Origin: Nocardia fluminea
GTDB taxonomy: Bacteria > Actinomycetota > Actinomycetes > Mycobacteriales > Mycobacteriaceae
Reading direction: 5' to 3'
Length of the DNA: 64,000 nt
Assembly: GCF_002846365.1 (NCBI RefSeq)
Contig: NZ_PJMW01000002.1
Coordinates: 3,224,001 to 3,288,000 of the forward strand
Under the pieces are notes generated by a model. It had not been told where the DNA came from and ran no database searches. It saw only the letters and a list, made by a program, of their open reading frames with translations. Every line of letters starts with the position of its first letter. Positions within the stretch are counted from its first letter, which is position 1. Positions 1 to 9,620 of this stretch are shown one piece after another. Position numbers and translations under genes: made by a program.

Positions 1-335
1 TGGATCGCCCGTTTCGCCCCGAGCGCGGTGCGCAGCATCAGGGCGAACGACGGTTCCAGGCAGAAGTCCTCGCCGCGAGTCCGGGTGATCGAGCAGGAGA
101 TGATCACGTCCAGGTCGGCGGCGGCGTAACGCGAATTGTCCAGTGCGCTGCGGGCGGCGGCGAGGGCGATGGTGAACGAGTCCTCGGAATCGCCGCGCAC
201 CCTGCGTGCCCTGACTCCGCTGACCTTCTCCAGATCCAGCGGCGCGTCGACGGCCAGCTGCGCCAGCAAGTCCGCCGTGGTCACTTCCCTGGCCGGCAGA
301 TACGCGCCGACGGCTTCGATTGTCGAACTCACCAT
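1..335 (-). CDS. 3-oxoacyl-ACP synthase III (KAS III, FabH-like), N-terminal part
   Basis: Only the first ~111 residues lie in the window; the gene runs off the left edge. The translation begins MVSSTIEAVGAYLPAREVTT and continues with a KVSGVRARR segment, a helix rich in AAARSAL and the strand DLDVIISCSITR. This is the usual N-terminal thiolase-fold half of KAS III enzymes, before the catalytic Cys. Family members condense an acyl-CoA with malonyl-ACP to start fatty-acid or polyketide chains. The ATG at 335 follows a GGAAGTG-like ribosome site. It is divergent from the P450 gene, with about 110 bp between them. Whether it serves primary lipid synthesis or a secondary product cannot be told from this fragment. 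Confidence 0.8.
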   Translation of the reverse strand, partial: MVSSTIEAVGAYLPAREVTTADLLAQLAVDAPLDLEKVSGVRARRVRGDSEDSFTIALAAARSALDNSRYAAADLDVIISCSITRTRGEDFCLEPSFALMLRTALGAKRAI

Positions 336-445
336 GCTTGTTCACTTCCAGATATCGCGTGATGCACGGATCACCACCAGCGCATCTCGTCGATCCTAGC
401 CACAGACCTTCACTAATCGGGCCTGCTCGATTAGATTCTGCCGGG

Positions 446-1657
446 GTGTGGAGTTCCGCCCGACGCCATGAACTAACCCTACTCGCCGCTGGTCAACCCT
501 GGTTGCCCGGATTATTGCTGCTGGGACGGTTCGCGCGGCCGATCCGCAAGGTGCCCGAACTCGGCTGGTTCGTCGCCGATCCGCTGGTGGCCCGCCAGAT
601 CTACAACGACAGCACACATTTCAGCATCGTGTCCGAGGGCGCGGCCGGGCACTGGTGGGCGCAGGTCATCGGCGACTGGGTGGAGGATCTGTTCGAGGGA
701 CCCGGCCATACCGACCTGCGGACCAAGGTGCGCGACCTGTTCACCCTCGCCCACACCGATGCCCTGGTCGAGCGTGTGATCGGCCCTGACTTGCGTGACC
801 TGCGCGAACGCCTCGCGGCCGGCGAGACCGTCGACATCGCCGCCCGCGCGCAGATCCTGGTCGGCCGCAGCGTCTCCGACCTGGTCGGGATGCGCCCCGA
901 AGACATCGCCGCGGCGATCGGCGGCGACTACACCGACGACCAGGACGCGCTGTTCCTGCGCCTGTTCCATCATGTCGAAGAGCTGGTGAACCTGGGTTTC
1001 GGCACCATGGCCTCGACCACCCTCGACCCGGTCGCGCTGGCCCGCGCCCGTGAGCTGGCCACCCAGCTCGCCGTCAACGTTCCCGACGCGTACGCCCGCG
1101 CCGACCCCGACACCACCCTCGGCCGCTGCCGCGAACTGGGCCTCGACGTCGAGCACGCGGGCGGCCTGGCGATCCTGATGGCCGTCGCGGGCACCGACAC
1201 GCTCGCCAGCGCGATGACCAGAATGGTCGCGATCATGCACGACACCGGCCAGCACCGCGCGCTGCTCGCCGCCCCCGACCGCTTGCCCGACGCGGTCCGC
1301 GAGACTCTGCGCGTGACGAGCCCGGCCTACCTGGTCGGCCGCTCGGTCACCGCGGACGTCCGCGTCGCCGACCGCGACCTGCGGGCGGGCGAGCACGTGA
1401 AGATCCTCACCTGGACCATCAACAACGCGGCGGGGGAGTTCCGGGTCGACCGGGAGTACAACCCGGAAACCCGCCAGCTCTGGTTCGGCGGGGGCCGCCA
1501 CCTCTGCCTCGGCGCCCAACTGGTCCACTCCGAACTCACCGCGCTGCTCGAAGCGTTGACTGCCGCCGGTCGCCCGTGGGAGATCGTCGAACGCCGTTAC
1601 CGCAGAAAGGTTTTCATCCCCACCTACGAGAAGCTCCGCATCCGCCTCGCGTCGTGA
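446..1657 (+). CDS. cytochrome P450
   Basis: A soluble bacterial P450 of about 403 residues. Visible landmarks are the I-helix oxygen-binding segment AGTDT, the K-helix ExxR motif as ETLR, and the heme-ligand loop FGGGRHLCLG with the thiolate Cys near residue 354. I chose the GTG at 446 because it gives the normal family length of about 400 residues; the frame is open back to 320, and an ATG at 362 is also possible. There is no strong ribosome site. The substrate cannot be inferred; the divergent KAS III gene hints at a lipid or polyketide but is not proof. A strong hairpin follows the stop. Confidence 0.9.
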   Translation: MWSSARRHELTLLAAGQPWLPGLLLLGRFARPIRKVPELGWFVADPLVARQIYNDSTHFSIVSEGAAGHWWAQVIGDWVEDLFEGPGHTDLRTKVRDLFTLAHTDALVERVIGPDLRDLRERLAAGETVDIAARAQILVGRSVSDLVGMRPEDIAAAIGGDYTDDQDALFLRLFHHVEELVNLGFGTMASTTLDPVALARARELATQLAVNVPDAYARADPDTTLGRCRELGLDVEHAGGLAILMAVAGTDTLASAMTRMVAIMHDTGQHRALLAAPDRLPDAVRETLRVTSPAYLVGRSVTADVRVADRDLRAGEHVKILTWTINNAAGEFRVDREYNPETRQLWFGGGRHLCLGAQLVHSELTALLEALTAAGRPWEIVERRYRRKVFIPTYEKLRIRLAS

Positions 1658-1665
1658 ACACCCGG

Positions 1666-1697
1666 GAAGGCCCCGTCCTCGAATGGACGGGGCCTTC
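1666..1697. terminator. bidirectional hairpin terminator
   Basis: A perfect 13-bp stem, GAAGGCCCCGTCC paired with GGACGGGGCCTTC, has a 6-base loop. It lies between the convergent ends of the P450 gene and the secreted-protein gene. There is no long T tract, as is common in GC-rich actinobacteria. Confidence 0.75.
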
Positions 1698-1707
1698 GCG
1701 ACGATCC

Positions 1708-2427
1708 CTACTGGTTCTCGGGGGCGTTGATCCGGTTGTGGAAGCCGATGCCGATGGCGATCGCGGCGGGGACGCCGGTCAGGACCAGGCCGGCGGCCGC
1801 GCCCAGGGGGATGCCGACGGCGGCACCGGCGAGGCAGCCCGCGATACCGGTGGCGCCGCCGAGGGCGAGCACCGGGATGCCCAGGACCAGGCCGCCGACG
1901 CCACCGATGGCGCAGCCGGCGAGGCCACCGGTGAGGGTGCCGACGAGGGTGCCGATGGCGGTGATGATGCCGAACTGGGTGGCAGCGGCGCCGACGGCGT
2001 CATCGAAGGCCTCCTGGCGGACGACATCCTTCAGCAGGGTCGACGGGCGGGCCGAGGCCGCGTCGGTGCGCGGGGTGAGGGTGGCGCGGGTGCCGTCGAT
2101 GACCGCGTCGATCGGGTATTCGAGGTCGTCGAGTGTGTAGGCGAGCGGCAGCGCGGTGACGATGGTGCCCTGATTGTCGCGGACCTGGAACTGGTTGTTC
2201 TCGGTGGTGAGCGAGCCCGCATCGGTCTCGACGACGACCGCGTCGCCCTCGATGCCGGTCTTCCAGTTGATGCCGGGCAGTACCTGGTTCACGCCCTGGT
2301 TCACACCGTCGAGGAAGGCCGCGACGGGTGCGGGAGCGGGCGCCGGAGCGGCATGCGACGTGCCGGTGGCGACGCCGAGTGCGGCAATGACGAGTGCGGA
2401 GGTGGCGGCGACCTTGCTGATGTTCAT
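1708..2427 (-). CDS. secreted protein with glycine-rich hydrophobic C-terminal half
   Basis: A 239-residue protein with a signal peptide (MNISKVAATSALVIAALGVA, then TGTSHAAPA as the likely cleavage site). A soluble region of about 110 residues follows, then a stretch of roughly 75 residues rich in Gly, Ala, Val and Leu with repeated GG and GxxxG patterns (around residues 150-225) that could insert in or lie on a membrane. The frame is open upstream to 2550, but the ATG at 2427 directly precedes the signal peptide and has a GAAAG-like ribosome site. I do not recognise a named family with certainty; similar envelope proteins occur in Nocardia. Function unknown. Confidence 0.75.
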   Translation of the reverse strand: MNISKVAATSALVIAALGVATGTSHAAPAPAPAPVAAFLDGVNQGVNQVLPGINWKTGIEGDAVVVETDAGSLTTENNQFQVRDNQGTIVTALPLAYTLDDLEYPIDAVIDGTRATLTPRTDAASARPSTLLKDVVRQEAFDDAVGAAATQFGIITAIGTLVGTLTGGLAGCAIGGVGGLVLGIPVLALGGATGIAGCLAGAAVGIPLGAAAGLVLTGVPAAIAIGIGFHNRINAPENQ

Positions 2428-2639
2428 GAATGCAGTCTTTCCCTCAATGGCGATGCCCCCTGGGGAGCGCAGGCCCTCGATCGAGCACCCATGATCAAGT
2501 GTCCAACTGTTTGTTGCTGAGATGTAACTTAAAAAGTCGTAAGAGTTCAAAACGGACAGTGACGTGCATCATCATTAGTGAATCCTATTAGCTGTGAACA
2601 GCTTTCACGCGAAATGCATCCACCGTGATCTGAAACACG

Positions 2640-4037
2640 TCATTTCCGGGGGCCGGTGACCAGGCGCAATCGCCGCGAGAGGTCGGAGGCGAACACACGC
2701 TCGGGATCGACTCGGTCCCGCACCCGCTGCCATTCGGCGAGCCGCGGATACATCGTCGCGATCATTTCGGGGGTGGTCCGTGATTCCTTGGCGAGGTACA
2801 AGCGTCCACCCGCCGCCAGCACCCGTTCGTCGAGGCCGACACAGAACCGGTCGAGTCCGCTGGTGAGCGCGAAGTCCAAGCTCAGCATGTATCCGGGGTG
2901 CGGCCACGCCAGCGGTGCTGGGTTGCTCGCGCCCATGCGCTTGAAGACGTTGAGGAACGAGTGGTGTCCCGACTCGGCGATGGTGCGAACCGCGTCGGCC
3001 AGCTGCTGCTCGGCCCCGAACGGCATCGAGAACTGGTACTGCAAGAACCCTCGCTTGCCGTACGCCCGATTCCATTCGCCGAGCAGATCGAGCGGGTGAT
3101 AGAACTGCGTCAGATTCTGGATCCGTCCCCGCGCGCGCCGAGGAAACAGGCGATGGGCGGCCTCGGCGGCGATTCGGGTGGTCACCGAATTGACCATCCC
3201 GTTCGGAAAGATGTCGGGCACGGTGAACAATTGCGGGGCATCAAAATTCAGAGGTTTGCTACGCAATTTCGACGGCAACTGATCGACCGTGGCCAGTGAA
3301 CCCCGGCTGAATCCGGCCCGCCCGAGTTTCGCCCCGGTGGAAATGGTGTCGGGCACCGCCATCGAGTAGTCGTATCCGTCATCGGAACCATCGGTGAGCA
3401 ATGTCATCGTCTCGTCGAGATCGCGGGTCCGATCGTTGTCGACGACGAAATACGCGGTCTCGGTGTGCTTCAGCCGAACTCGCGCACCGACGATGATGCC
3501 GGTGAGTCCCATCCCGCCCACCGTCGCCCAGAACAACTCCGGGTCGGGCCCCTCCGGCGTCAGAGTGCGCACCGATCCGTCGGCGGTCAGCAGATCCATC
3601 GACACCACGTGATTGCCGAAGCTGCCCTGCGAATGATGGTTCTTACCATGGATATCCGCGCCGATCGCCCCACCGACCGTCACCTGCCGGGTGCCGGGCA
3701 GCACCGGGACCCACAGCCCGAACGGCAGCGCCGCCCGCATGAGCGTGTCCAGGCTGATGCCCGCTTCGACCGCGACGATTCCGCTGTCGGGATCGATGCT
3801 GTGGATCCGGTCCAGTGCGGTCATGTCGACGACCAGTCCGCCCGCGTTCTGTGCCGGATCCCCGTAACTGCGCCCGAGCCCGCGCGCGATCACCCCGCGT
3901 GGCCCCGCGGTCCGCACCCGTTCGGCGATCACCGCGATGTCGGGCGTGCGCAGCACCTCGGCGACGGTCGGTGCGGTGCGGGCCCAGCCGCTGAGGCTGC
4001 GGCACCCGCTGGCTGGATTCGGTTGCGTGAATGTCAC
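2640..4037 (-). CDS. DprE1-like FAD-dependent decaprenylphosphoryl-ribose 2'-oxidase paralog
   Basis: A 465-residue flavoprotein alignable by eye along its whole length with mycobacterial DprE1, which oxidises decaprenylphosphoryl-ribose on the way to cell-wall arabinan. The FAD domain shows [38 protein letters not shown] and the MDLLTADG strand. The C-terminal half keeps [18 protein letters not shown] and the LAKESRTT segment with the catalytic-site Lys at 417. The residue matching the Cys387 of M. tuberculosis DprE1 is Ser386 here (codon 2880-2882, in the context MLSLDF). The start is GTG at 4037. dprE2 and the arabinosyl-transfer genes are not adjacent, so this may be a second copy rather than the main dprE1. 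Confidence 0.85.
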   Translation of the reverse strand: MTFTQPNPASGCRSLSGWARTAPTVAEVLRTPDIAVIAERVRTAGPRGVIARGLGRSYGDPAQNAGGLVVDMTALDRIHSIDPDSGIVAVEAGISLDTLMRAALPFGLWVPVLPGTRQVTVGGAIGADIHGKNHHSQGSFGNHVVSMDLLTADGSVRTLTPEGPDPELFWATVGGMGLTGIIVGARVRLKHTETAYFVVDNDRTRDLDETMTLLTDGSDDGYDYSMAVPDTISTGAKLGRAGFSRGSLATVDQLPSKLRSKPLNFDAPQLFTVPDIFPNGMVNSVTTRIAAEAAHRLFPRRARGRIQNLTQFYHPLDLLGEWNRAYGKRGFLQYQFSMPFGAEQQLADAVRTIAESGHHSFLNVFKRMGASNPAPLAWPHPGYMLSLDFALTSGLDRFCVGLDERVLAAGGRLYLAKESRTTPEMIATMYPRLAEWQRVRDRVDPERVFASDLSRRLRLVTGPRK

Positions 4038-4089
4038 AGGGGCTCACGCTAAAACGGGTTCCTGTGCGCAGCCTGAGGTAATCGTGGGG

Positions 4090-4731
4090 TTATTGCGGAG
4101 ATGGTCGCGCGGGGGCGAGCGTGCCTTCGCGAAGGGTGGTGACGCGGGTGCAGGCGGCCTCGAGGAGGGGTTCGTCGTGGCTGATGACAAGGACACCGAG
4201 GTTGTCGCCCGCGCGATGCATGACCAGGCGGACGATGGTGGCGGTGGTGGCCGCGTCGAGCATGGCGGTGGCTTCGTCGAGGACGAGGTAACGGGGGTGC
4301 TGGGCGAGGGCGCGGGCCAGGCAGGCACGTTGGAGTTGGCCGTCGCTGAGGGCGTGCGGACGGCGGTCGAGGAGGTCGGGGGTCAGGCCGACAGTCGTGC
4401 ACAGCGCCGCGAGATCAGGGACCGTGGCGCGGCGGATGCGGGCGGGCTCGGCGATGATCTGGGCGAGGGTGAAGTGGGGATTGGTTGCGGCACGCGGGGA
4501 TTGGAAGACCATGGCGATGGTGCCGCGAGCTCGGTGGGGTGCCCGGCCGTCGACGGTGACGGTGCCGGAGGTGGGCGTCAGCAGTCCGGTCATCGTTCGC
4601 GCGAGCGTGGTCTTGCCCGATCCCGAGTCGCCGGTGAGCCCGACGATCTCGCCCGGGGCGATCCGCAGGTCGACCCCGCGCAGGACGGGTTGCGCGCCGT
4701 AGCCCGCGGTAAGGGAGTCGGCGATCAGCAT
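4090..4731 (-). CDS. ABC transporter ATP-binding protein, DppF/NikE type
   Basis: A 213-residue ATPase with Walker A GDSGSGKTT, Q-loop VFQSPR, a slightly altered signature LSDGQLQRA, Walker B YLVLDEATA and an H-loop in ISHDEP. The frame is open to 5046, but family alignment and the ATG at 4731 fix the start. That ATG overlaps the stop of the upstream ATPase gene in a TGATG arrangement, so the two are translationally coupled. It is short for the family (usually ~260-330), lacking the oligopeptide-type C-terminal extension. It should pair with the neighbouring DppD-like ATPase to drive uptake through the two permeases. Confidence 0.9.
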   Translation of the reverse strand: MLIADSLTAGYGAQPVLRGVDLRIAPGEIVGLTGDSGSGKTTLARTMTGLLTPTSGTVTVDGRAPHRARGTIAMVFQSPRAATNPHFTLAQIIAEPARIRRATVPDLAALCTTVGLTPDLLDRRPHALSDGQLQRACLARALAQHPRYLVLDEATAMLDAATTATIVRLVMHRAGDNLGVLVISHDEPLLEAACTRVTTLREGTLAPARPSPQ

Positions 4732-5669
4732 CAGGACCTCAGTCGGCGAATCATGCGCGGCGGCTGTGCGATCAGCTGCGTGGGACCACCCGCGTACACG
4801 CAGATCTCGGTCAGGTTCGTCAGCGCGCGCGGGGGATGGGGGAGTGGGTGCAGGCCACGTTCGGGCAGGGCGGCGAGCAGGTCGCGCGTGTAGTCGTGCC
4901 ACGGATCGTCGAGTACGTGCGCGCCGGGGCCGACCTCCATCAGTCGTGACGCGTACATCACGGCGACGGTGTCGGCGATACCGGAGCGGATCAGATGGCC
5001 GAGATCGTGCGTGATCAGCAGTACCGCAGCACCGGCGTCGGCACACTCGCGCAACAGCTTTCCGAGCTGGTCGGTGCGTGCGCGATCGAGCCCCGAGGTG
5101 GGTTCGTCGGCGATGATCACCTCGGGATCGCCCGCCAGAGCCGCCGCGACGGCCGCCCGCTGGGCCATGCCGCCGGAGAGTTCGTGCGGATACAGGTCCA
5201 GCGCGGTGGTGGCGAGTCCGGCCCGCTCGGCGAGATCGGCGGGGGTGTGTGCTGTGCCCAGCGCGGTGATCGTTTCCCCGATCTGGGATCCGACGGTGCG
5301 CACCGGGGTGAAGGAGGTACTCGGTGACTGGGGGACCAGGGCGATATGACGGCCACGATAGGCACGCTCGCCTGCGAGGATATCGATGGATTCGGCTGAT
5401 GCGTGAGCTGGACCTGCCCCGGCGAGTCGCAGGCGAACGGACCCGGTGGTGACGGCTTCACGAGGCAGCGCGCCCATCACCGCACTCGCGACAATCGACT
5501 TCCCGCAACCGGATTCGCCGACGAGCGCGGTGATCGAGCCTGCCACGATGTCGAGGGACAGTTCGGTGACCGCGTGCACCACCGCACCGCCGCTCACCGG
5601 AATTCGCACCGTGAGCGCGTCGATGGACAGGCGGGTCCGCGCATCCTGCTGGGTTTTCGTACTGGTCAT
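4731..5669 (-). CDS. ABC transporter ATP-binding protein, DppD/NikD type
   Basis: A 312-residue ATPase of the oligopeptide/nickel family: Walker A GESGCGKS, signature [10 protein letters not shown], Walker [14 protein letters not shown]-loop ITHDLGH, and the family C-terminal tail with [17 protein letters not shown]. The start is the ATG at 5669 because GAGGAGGG lies just upstream; in-frame codons to 5732 have no such support. It is the fourth gene of the five-gene importer operon, and its stop overlaps the start of the next ATPase gene. Confidence 0.92.
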   Translation of the reverse strand: MTSTKTQQDARTRLSIDALTVRIPVSGGAVVHAVTELSLDIVAGSITALVGESGCGKSIVASAVMGALPREAVTTGSVRLRLAGAGPAHASAESIDILAGERAYRGRHIALVPQSPSTSFTPVRTVGSQIGETITALGTAHTPADLAERAGLATTALDLYPHELSGGMAQRAAVAAALAGDPEVIIADEPTSGLDRARTDQLGKLLRECADAGAAVLLITHDLGHLIRSGIADTVAVMYASRLMEVGPGAHVLDDPWHDYTRDLLAALPERGLHPLPHPPRALTNLTEICVYAGGPTQLIAQPPRMIRRLRS

Positions 5670-5697
5670 ACGCCCTCCTCGGCGGGCCTCGGGCAGG

Positions 5698-6570
5698 TCA
5701 TCGCGGCATCCTCGACGGCTTCGGCGGGGCAAGCAGGCCGCGTAGCGACGATCCCGCGACCGCGACCGCCACCGTCGTCAGCACCAGGAGCCCCGCGGGG
5801 AACACCAGCGTCCACCATCCGCCCAGCAGCAGCGACGTGCGCGCTTCCTCCAAGAGCGTGCCGAGGCTCGGTTCGTGCGGCGCGAGCCCGAAGCCGAGGA
5901 AGGACAGCGTCGACTCGTGCCAGATCGCATGGGGCAGCAGCAGCACCACCGCGATCAACGCCTGCGGGGCCACGGCGGGCAGCAGGTGCCTGACCAGCAG
6001 GTGCGTTCGGCTCGCGCCCGCGAGCACCGCCGCGGACACGTACTCGCGCTCGCGCAGACTCGAGCTCTCGGCCCGCACGATTCGCGCCACCTGCACCCAG
6101 TGGGTGAGTCCGATCGACAACACCACCGCCAGCGCGTTCCCCCGGAACAGCGCCACGATCACGATCCCGAGCAGCAGGTGTGGCAGCGCGTTGGCCGTAT
6201 CGGCGAACCGCATCACCACCCGGTCCACCCACCCGCCGGCCAGCGCCGACACCGCACCGACGAGCACTCCGATGATCGTCGACACCGCCGCCGCGCAGGC
6301 CGCGACGATCAGCGAGGTCCGCAGCGCCGCCGCGATCCGCACGAACAGCGAGCGCCCGGCCGAGTCGGTCCCGAACCACCACTGCCCCGACGGGGCCTGC
6401 CGTGCGCTCGCGAAATCGGTCAGCCGATCATCGACTCCGCCCACCCACGGCACGATCACCGCGTACAGAACTATCGCGAGCAGCACCGACAGCGCGAGAC
6501 CGAACCGTCGCTCCCCGCGATCGCCGTCGGACGCGGCGCCAGCGGACATACCGCGCCACCGTTCACCCAT
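5698..6570 (-). CDS. ABC transporter permease, DppC/NikC type
   Basis: A 290-residue inner-membrane permease. After a short basic N-terminus there is one membrane segment ([20 protein letters not shown]). The [14 protein letters not shown] motif typical of DppC-type subunits follows, then about five more hydrophobic helices. The EAA loop contacting the ATPase is seen as [20 protein letters not shown]. The ATG at 6570 lies 8 bp inside the preceding permease gene, indicating coupled translation. Confidence 0.9.
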   Translation of the reverse strand: MGERWRGMSAGAASDGDRGERRFGLALSVLLAIVLYAVIVPWVGGVDDRLTDFASARQAPSGQWWFGTDSAGRSLFVRIAAALRTSLIVAACAAAVSTIIGVLVGAVSALAGGWVDRVVMRFADTANALPHLLLGIVIVALFRGNALAVVLSIGLTHWVQVARIVRAESSSLREREYVSAAVLAGASRTHLLVRHLLPAVAPQALIAVVLLLPHAIWHESTLSFLGFGLAPHEPSLGTLLEEARTSLLLGGWWTLVFPAGLLVLTTVAVAVAGSSLRGLLAPPKPSRMPR

Positions 6571-7555
6571 CGGCGCGCACCCTCGGATCGAGCAGCACCA
6601 CCGCGACATCGGCGAGCAGCGACCCGAGCATCACCGCACAGGTCGTGCCGACGGTCAGAACCGCCAGCAGCGCCATGTCCAGGTCCTTCGCCGACTGCAC
6701 GAACGCGCCCGCGATCCCCGGCCACGAGAAGATCTCCTCCACCAGCACCGCCCCGACCACGACCTCCGGCAGCCGCGCGCCGAGGATTGTCACGAACGGG
6801 GCCAGCGAGGTCGGCAGGATGTGCCCGCGGGTGATCGTCGCGGTGTCGATGCCGCGGGCAGCGGCACCGACCACGAAGTCCTCACCGCGATTGCCCGACA
6901 CCGATTCCCGTACGGCCAGTAGCAGCCACGGCACCTGCGAGACGGCCAACGCGGCGGCGGGCAGCACCAGATGCCGCGCCACCTGACCGACTCCGACCTC
7001 GGCCCCGGCGTCGGTGAGCCCCGCGGGCGGCAACCAGCCGAGTCCGACCGCGAACAGTCCGATCGCCGCCAGTGACACCACGAACGGCGGCAATCCCTGC
7101 ATCGCCACACACGACGCGGTGACCAGCCGATCGAGCACCCCACCACGATGCATGCCCGCCCAGACGCCCGCCCCGAGCGCGACGGCGATCGCCGCGGTCA
7201 TCGCGACCACGACCAGCAGCGCTGTCCACGGAATCCGTTGGGCGAGCAGGGTACTCACCGGCTGGGCGAATCCACGGGAAACGCCGAGATCGCCGCTGAG
7301 CAGCTCGCCGATCCAGCGTCCGTACAGCTGGTACCACGGCGCGTCCAGTCCGAGTCGATCCGTGAGCAACGCCCGGTCCGACGCGCTCGTCGTCTCGTAG
7401 CGAGCGCCGAGGTAGCCGACCAGCGGATCGAACGGCGACACCGCCGCCGCCGCGAACAGCGCGGCCGATACGGCGACCAGCACCGGAATCAACGTCACCA
7501 ATCGCCACCCCACCATCGCCCGGAGGCCGCGCCCACGTACGCGACTGCGCCCCAT
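6563..7555 (-). CDS. ABC transporter permease, DppB/NikB type
   Basis: A 330-residue permease with an N-terminal membrane anchor (MVGWRLVTLIPVLVAVSAAL), the DRLGLDAPWYQLYGRWI segment common to DppB-type subunits, five further hydrophobic helices, and an EAA loop read as DFVVGAAARGIDTATITRGH. The start ATG at 7555 overlaps the stop of the upstream binding-protein gene (ATGA). It forms the channel with the DppC-like subunit. Confidence 0.9.
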   Translation of the reverse strand: MGRSRVRGRGLRAMVGWRLVTLIPVLVAVSAALFAAAAVSPFDPLVGYLGARYETTSASDRALLTDRLGLDAPWYQLYGRWIGELLSGDLGVSRGFAQPVSTLLAQRIPWTALLVVVAMTAAIAVALGAGVWAGMHRGGVLDRLVTASCVAMQGLPPFVVSLAAIGLFAVGLGWLPPAGLTDAGAEVGVGQVARHLVLPAAALAVSQVPWLLLAVRESVSGNRGEDFVVGAAARGIDTATITRGHILPTSLAPFVTILGARLPEVVVGAVLVEEIFSWPGIAGAFVQSAKDLDMALLAVLTVGTTCAVMLGSLLADVAVVLLDPRVRADG

Positions 7556-9138
7556 CAGCGAGTCCAGCTCTGCAGCGACCACCACGGTCCCCAGGTGACC
7601 CCGTGCGCGTGCGGCTCGAGAATCGGCCCCGACATCGTCCAGGAAGACTCCTTCACCACATAGGTGTGGTCCAGGTGCACCAGGAAGACGTGGCTCGGAT
7701 CCTGGGCGTACCGGCTCTGTACCTCCCGGTAGGCGGCGGCGCGCACCGCGGGATCGGCACTGCGCCTGGCGATGTCGAGTTGGGCGTCGATCGCGGAGTC
7801 CGCGTGCCTGCTCGCATTGTCGTAGGGGCTGGCCGCGCTCGGGTCGAGCGAGGGCGAGTGCAGGGTGTTGTAGGCCTGGGTGTCAGGATCGTAGGGCTCG
7901 CTCCCGCCGCCGAGCAGGATCGCGGCCTGTGTGATGCGCGGCTCGATCCGATCCCAGGACAGCGCCTCCAGATCGACCTCGACGCCCACCCGCCGCGCAT
8001 CGGAGGCGAAAGCCAGTGCGAGGTCGCGGCGCAGCGTATCGGTGGAGTTGTACATCACGGTGAATCGCGCGCGCACACCGTCTTTCGCGCGGACACCGTC
8101 CGCGCCGACCCGCCATCCCGCAGCGCCGAGGATCTGCTCGGCACGCGCGCGATCGAACGCGAAGGAGACTGCCGGGTTGTGGGAGGCGCCGTAGACCTCC
8201 GCGAAGGGCGTGTAGGCAGGTCGGCCGTAGCCGCCGAGGATGTTGTCGATCATCGCCCGGCGGTCCACCGCGTGGTTCAGCGCGAGCCGGACGGCGGGGT
8301 CCCCGGCGACCGGATCTCTCGCGGGCATCGACACGCCGCGCCAATCCGCGGAAGTGTTGGACTGCACCGACATTCGCTGGGCGAACGTCGCGGCCAGCAG
8401 CGGTGGCAGCGAGGTGCCGTCGAGTTCACCGCCGGCCATCCGCTGTGCGCGGGTGTTGTCGTCGGGCACGTAGAGCACCGTCAGCTTCTTCACCGAAGGG
8501 CTTCCACCCCAATAGTTTTCATTGGCCTCGAACACCGCCCGCGTCGGCTCGAGCGCCGTGAGCCGGTAGGGGCCGGTGCCGATCGGGGCGGTGTTGAGCG
8601 GTGATTCGGTCGCGGGTCCCGGCGTAGCGACGGATTCCGACGGCACGATGCCGATCAGCAGCTTGGCCGGGAACGCGGCATAGGGATGACGCAGGGTGAA
8701 CCGCACCGACAACGGATCGACGGCCTCGACCCGGTCGATCATCGAAAACGACGACCGCACCTCCGAAGCCGACGCGGGATCCAGAATCGCCCGATAGGTC
8801 GCCACCACGTCGGCGGCATCGAACGCCGACCCGTCACTGAACCGCACTCCGGGACGCAACGGCACCGACCAGACCGTGGCCGCGGCGTCGGGTGCCGGCA
8901 TGGCCGTTGCCAAGGCGGGCGCGAAGCCCGGCATGCCCGTGCCGCCGGTCAAACGCAGCAATCCGTCGTAGACCTTGGCCTCACCAGCCGCGCCGTACCC
9001 CGCGACCGGGTTGTATCCGCCCAGCTCATAGGCGTCGGCGAGCACGAGCGAATCGGTGGATCCGCTACCGGGCGCTCCGCACGACGTCAGCGCGACCACC
9101 AACGCGGCCCCTACAGCGAACAGCGGCCGAGTGCGCAT
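7555..9138 (-). CDS. extracellular solute-binding lipoprotein, DppA/NikA family (SBP family 5)
   Basis: A 527-residue binding protein. The N-terminus is a lipoprotein signal (MRTRPLFAVGAALVVALTSC), with the acylated Cys at residue 20. The body shows family-5 features: VYDGLLRLTGG near the start, WSVPLRPGVRFSDGSAFDAADV, and RLALNHAVDRRAMID in the hinge region. These proteins capture peptides, nickel, metal chelates or heme outside the cell and hand them to the permeases. It is the first gene of the importer operon and sits divergent from an ArsR-family regulator across a palindromic operator, which makes a metal or metal chelate a reasonable guess. The ligand itself cannot be read from sequence. 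Confidence 0.9.
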   Translation of the reverse strand: MRTRPLFAVGAALVVALTSCGAPGSGSTDSLVLADAYELGGYNPVAGYGAAGEAKVYDGLLRLTGGTGMPGFAPALATAMPAPDAAATVWSVPLRPGVRFSDGSAFDAADVVATYRAILDPASASEVRSSFSMIDRVEAVDPLSVRFTLRHPYAAFPAKLLIGIVPSESVATPGPATESPLNTAPIGTGPYRLTALEPTRAVFEANENYWGGSPSVKKLTVLYVPDDNTRAQRMAGGELDGTSLPPLLAATFAQRMSVQSNTSADWRGVSMPARDPVAGDPAVRLALNHAVDRRAMIDNILGGYGRPAYTPFAEVYGASHNPAVSFAFDRARAEQILGAAGWRVGADGVRAKDGVRARFTVMYNSTDTLRRDLALAFASDARRVGVEVDLEALSWDRIEPRITQAAILLGGGSEPYDPDTQAYNTLHSPSLDPSAASPYDNASRHADSAIDAQLDIARRSADPAVRAAAYREVQSRYAQDPSHVFLVHLDHTYVVKESSWTMSGPILEPHAHGVTWGPWWSLQSWTR

Positions 9139-9156
9139 CCATCATCCCCACATGTA

Positions 9157-9178
9157 TATCTGAACAGGTGAACAGATA
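9157..9178. promoter_or_regulatory. operator for the divergent ArsR-family regulator and importer operon
   Basis: A 22-bp palindrome, TATCTG-N10-CAGATA, also contains TGAACA twice as a direct repeat (9161-9166 and 9169-9174). It lies 18 bp before the binding-protein start and 54 bp before the regulator start, which is where a repressor would cover one or both promoters. Its size and AT-rich arms fit ArsR/SmtB operators. Binding is inferred. Confidence 0.6.
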
Positions 9179-9231
9179 ATAGTCGCGGGTAGTGCCGTGC
9201 TGTCCACTCGACGATTAAGCTGGGCACCGCC

Positions 9232-9564
9232 ATGGGAGAGCCACGCACACTGCACGGATCGCCGGTCGAACTCGGCCGTCGCGCGATCGGCGACGTCGAG
9301 ATCAGGGCATGGGCCCAGCGCTTCGACCTGCTGTCGGATCCCGGCCGCCTGGAAATCCTGCTGTGTCTGCACCGCTCGCCCGGCATCAGCGTCGGCGAAC
9401 TCGCCGCCGCGGTCGGCCGCAACGAGAACGCGATCTCGCAGGCCCTGCGCGTGCTGCGCCACGAAGGGTGCGTCACCTCGAGTCGCGAAGGCCGATCGGT
9501 CACCAACCGGCTCACCGACCCGATCATCCACGAAATTCTCCACACCATCGGCGCCGGGCACTGA
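9232..9564 (+). CDS. ArsR/SmtB-family winged-helix regulator
   Basis: A 110-residue repressor-type protein. The winged-helix core runs from about residue 25 to 90: FDLLSDPGRLEILLCLHRSP, ISVGELAAAVGRNENAISQA as helix-turn-helix, and a wing with SSREGRSVTNRL. There is no Cys-rich metal site in helix 3. The last helix reads DPIIHEILHTIGAGH, giving Asp and three His at spacings that could form an alpha-5 type metal site, as in nickel/cobalt sensors such as NmtR. It likely represses the divergent importer operon and itself. No good ribosome site is seen before the ATG at 9232. Confidence 0.85.
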   Translation: MGEPRTLHGSPVELGRRAIGDVEIRAWAQRFDLLSDPGRLEILLCLHRSPGISVGELAAAVGRNENAISQALRVLRHEGCVTSSREGRSVTNRLTDPIIHEILHTIGAGH

Positions 9565-9620
9565 CGCCGGCGTCGCCACGCCGGAATCGTTACCCGTCGC
9601 CGGCTACCGCCTCTGTTCGG

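Noticed and set aside
9565..9620. Terminator between the ArsR gene and the next convergent gene
   Set aside because: A 7-bp CCGGCGT/ACGCCGG hairpin exists at 9567-9584, but it is too short and common in this composition to list as a feature.
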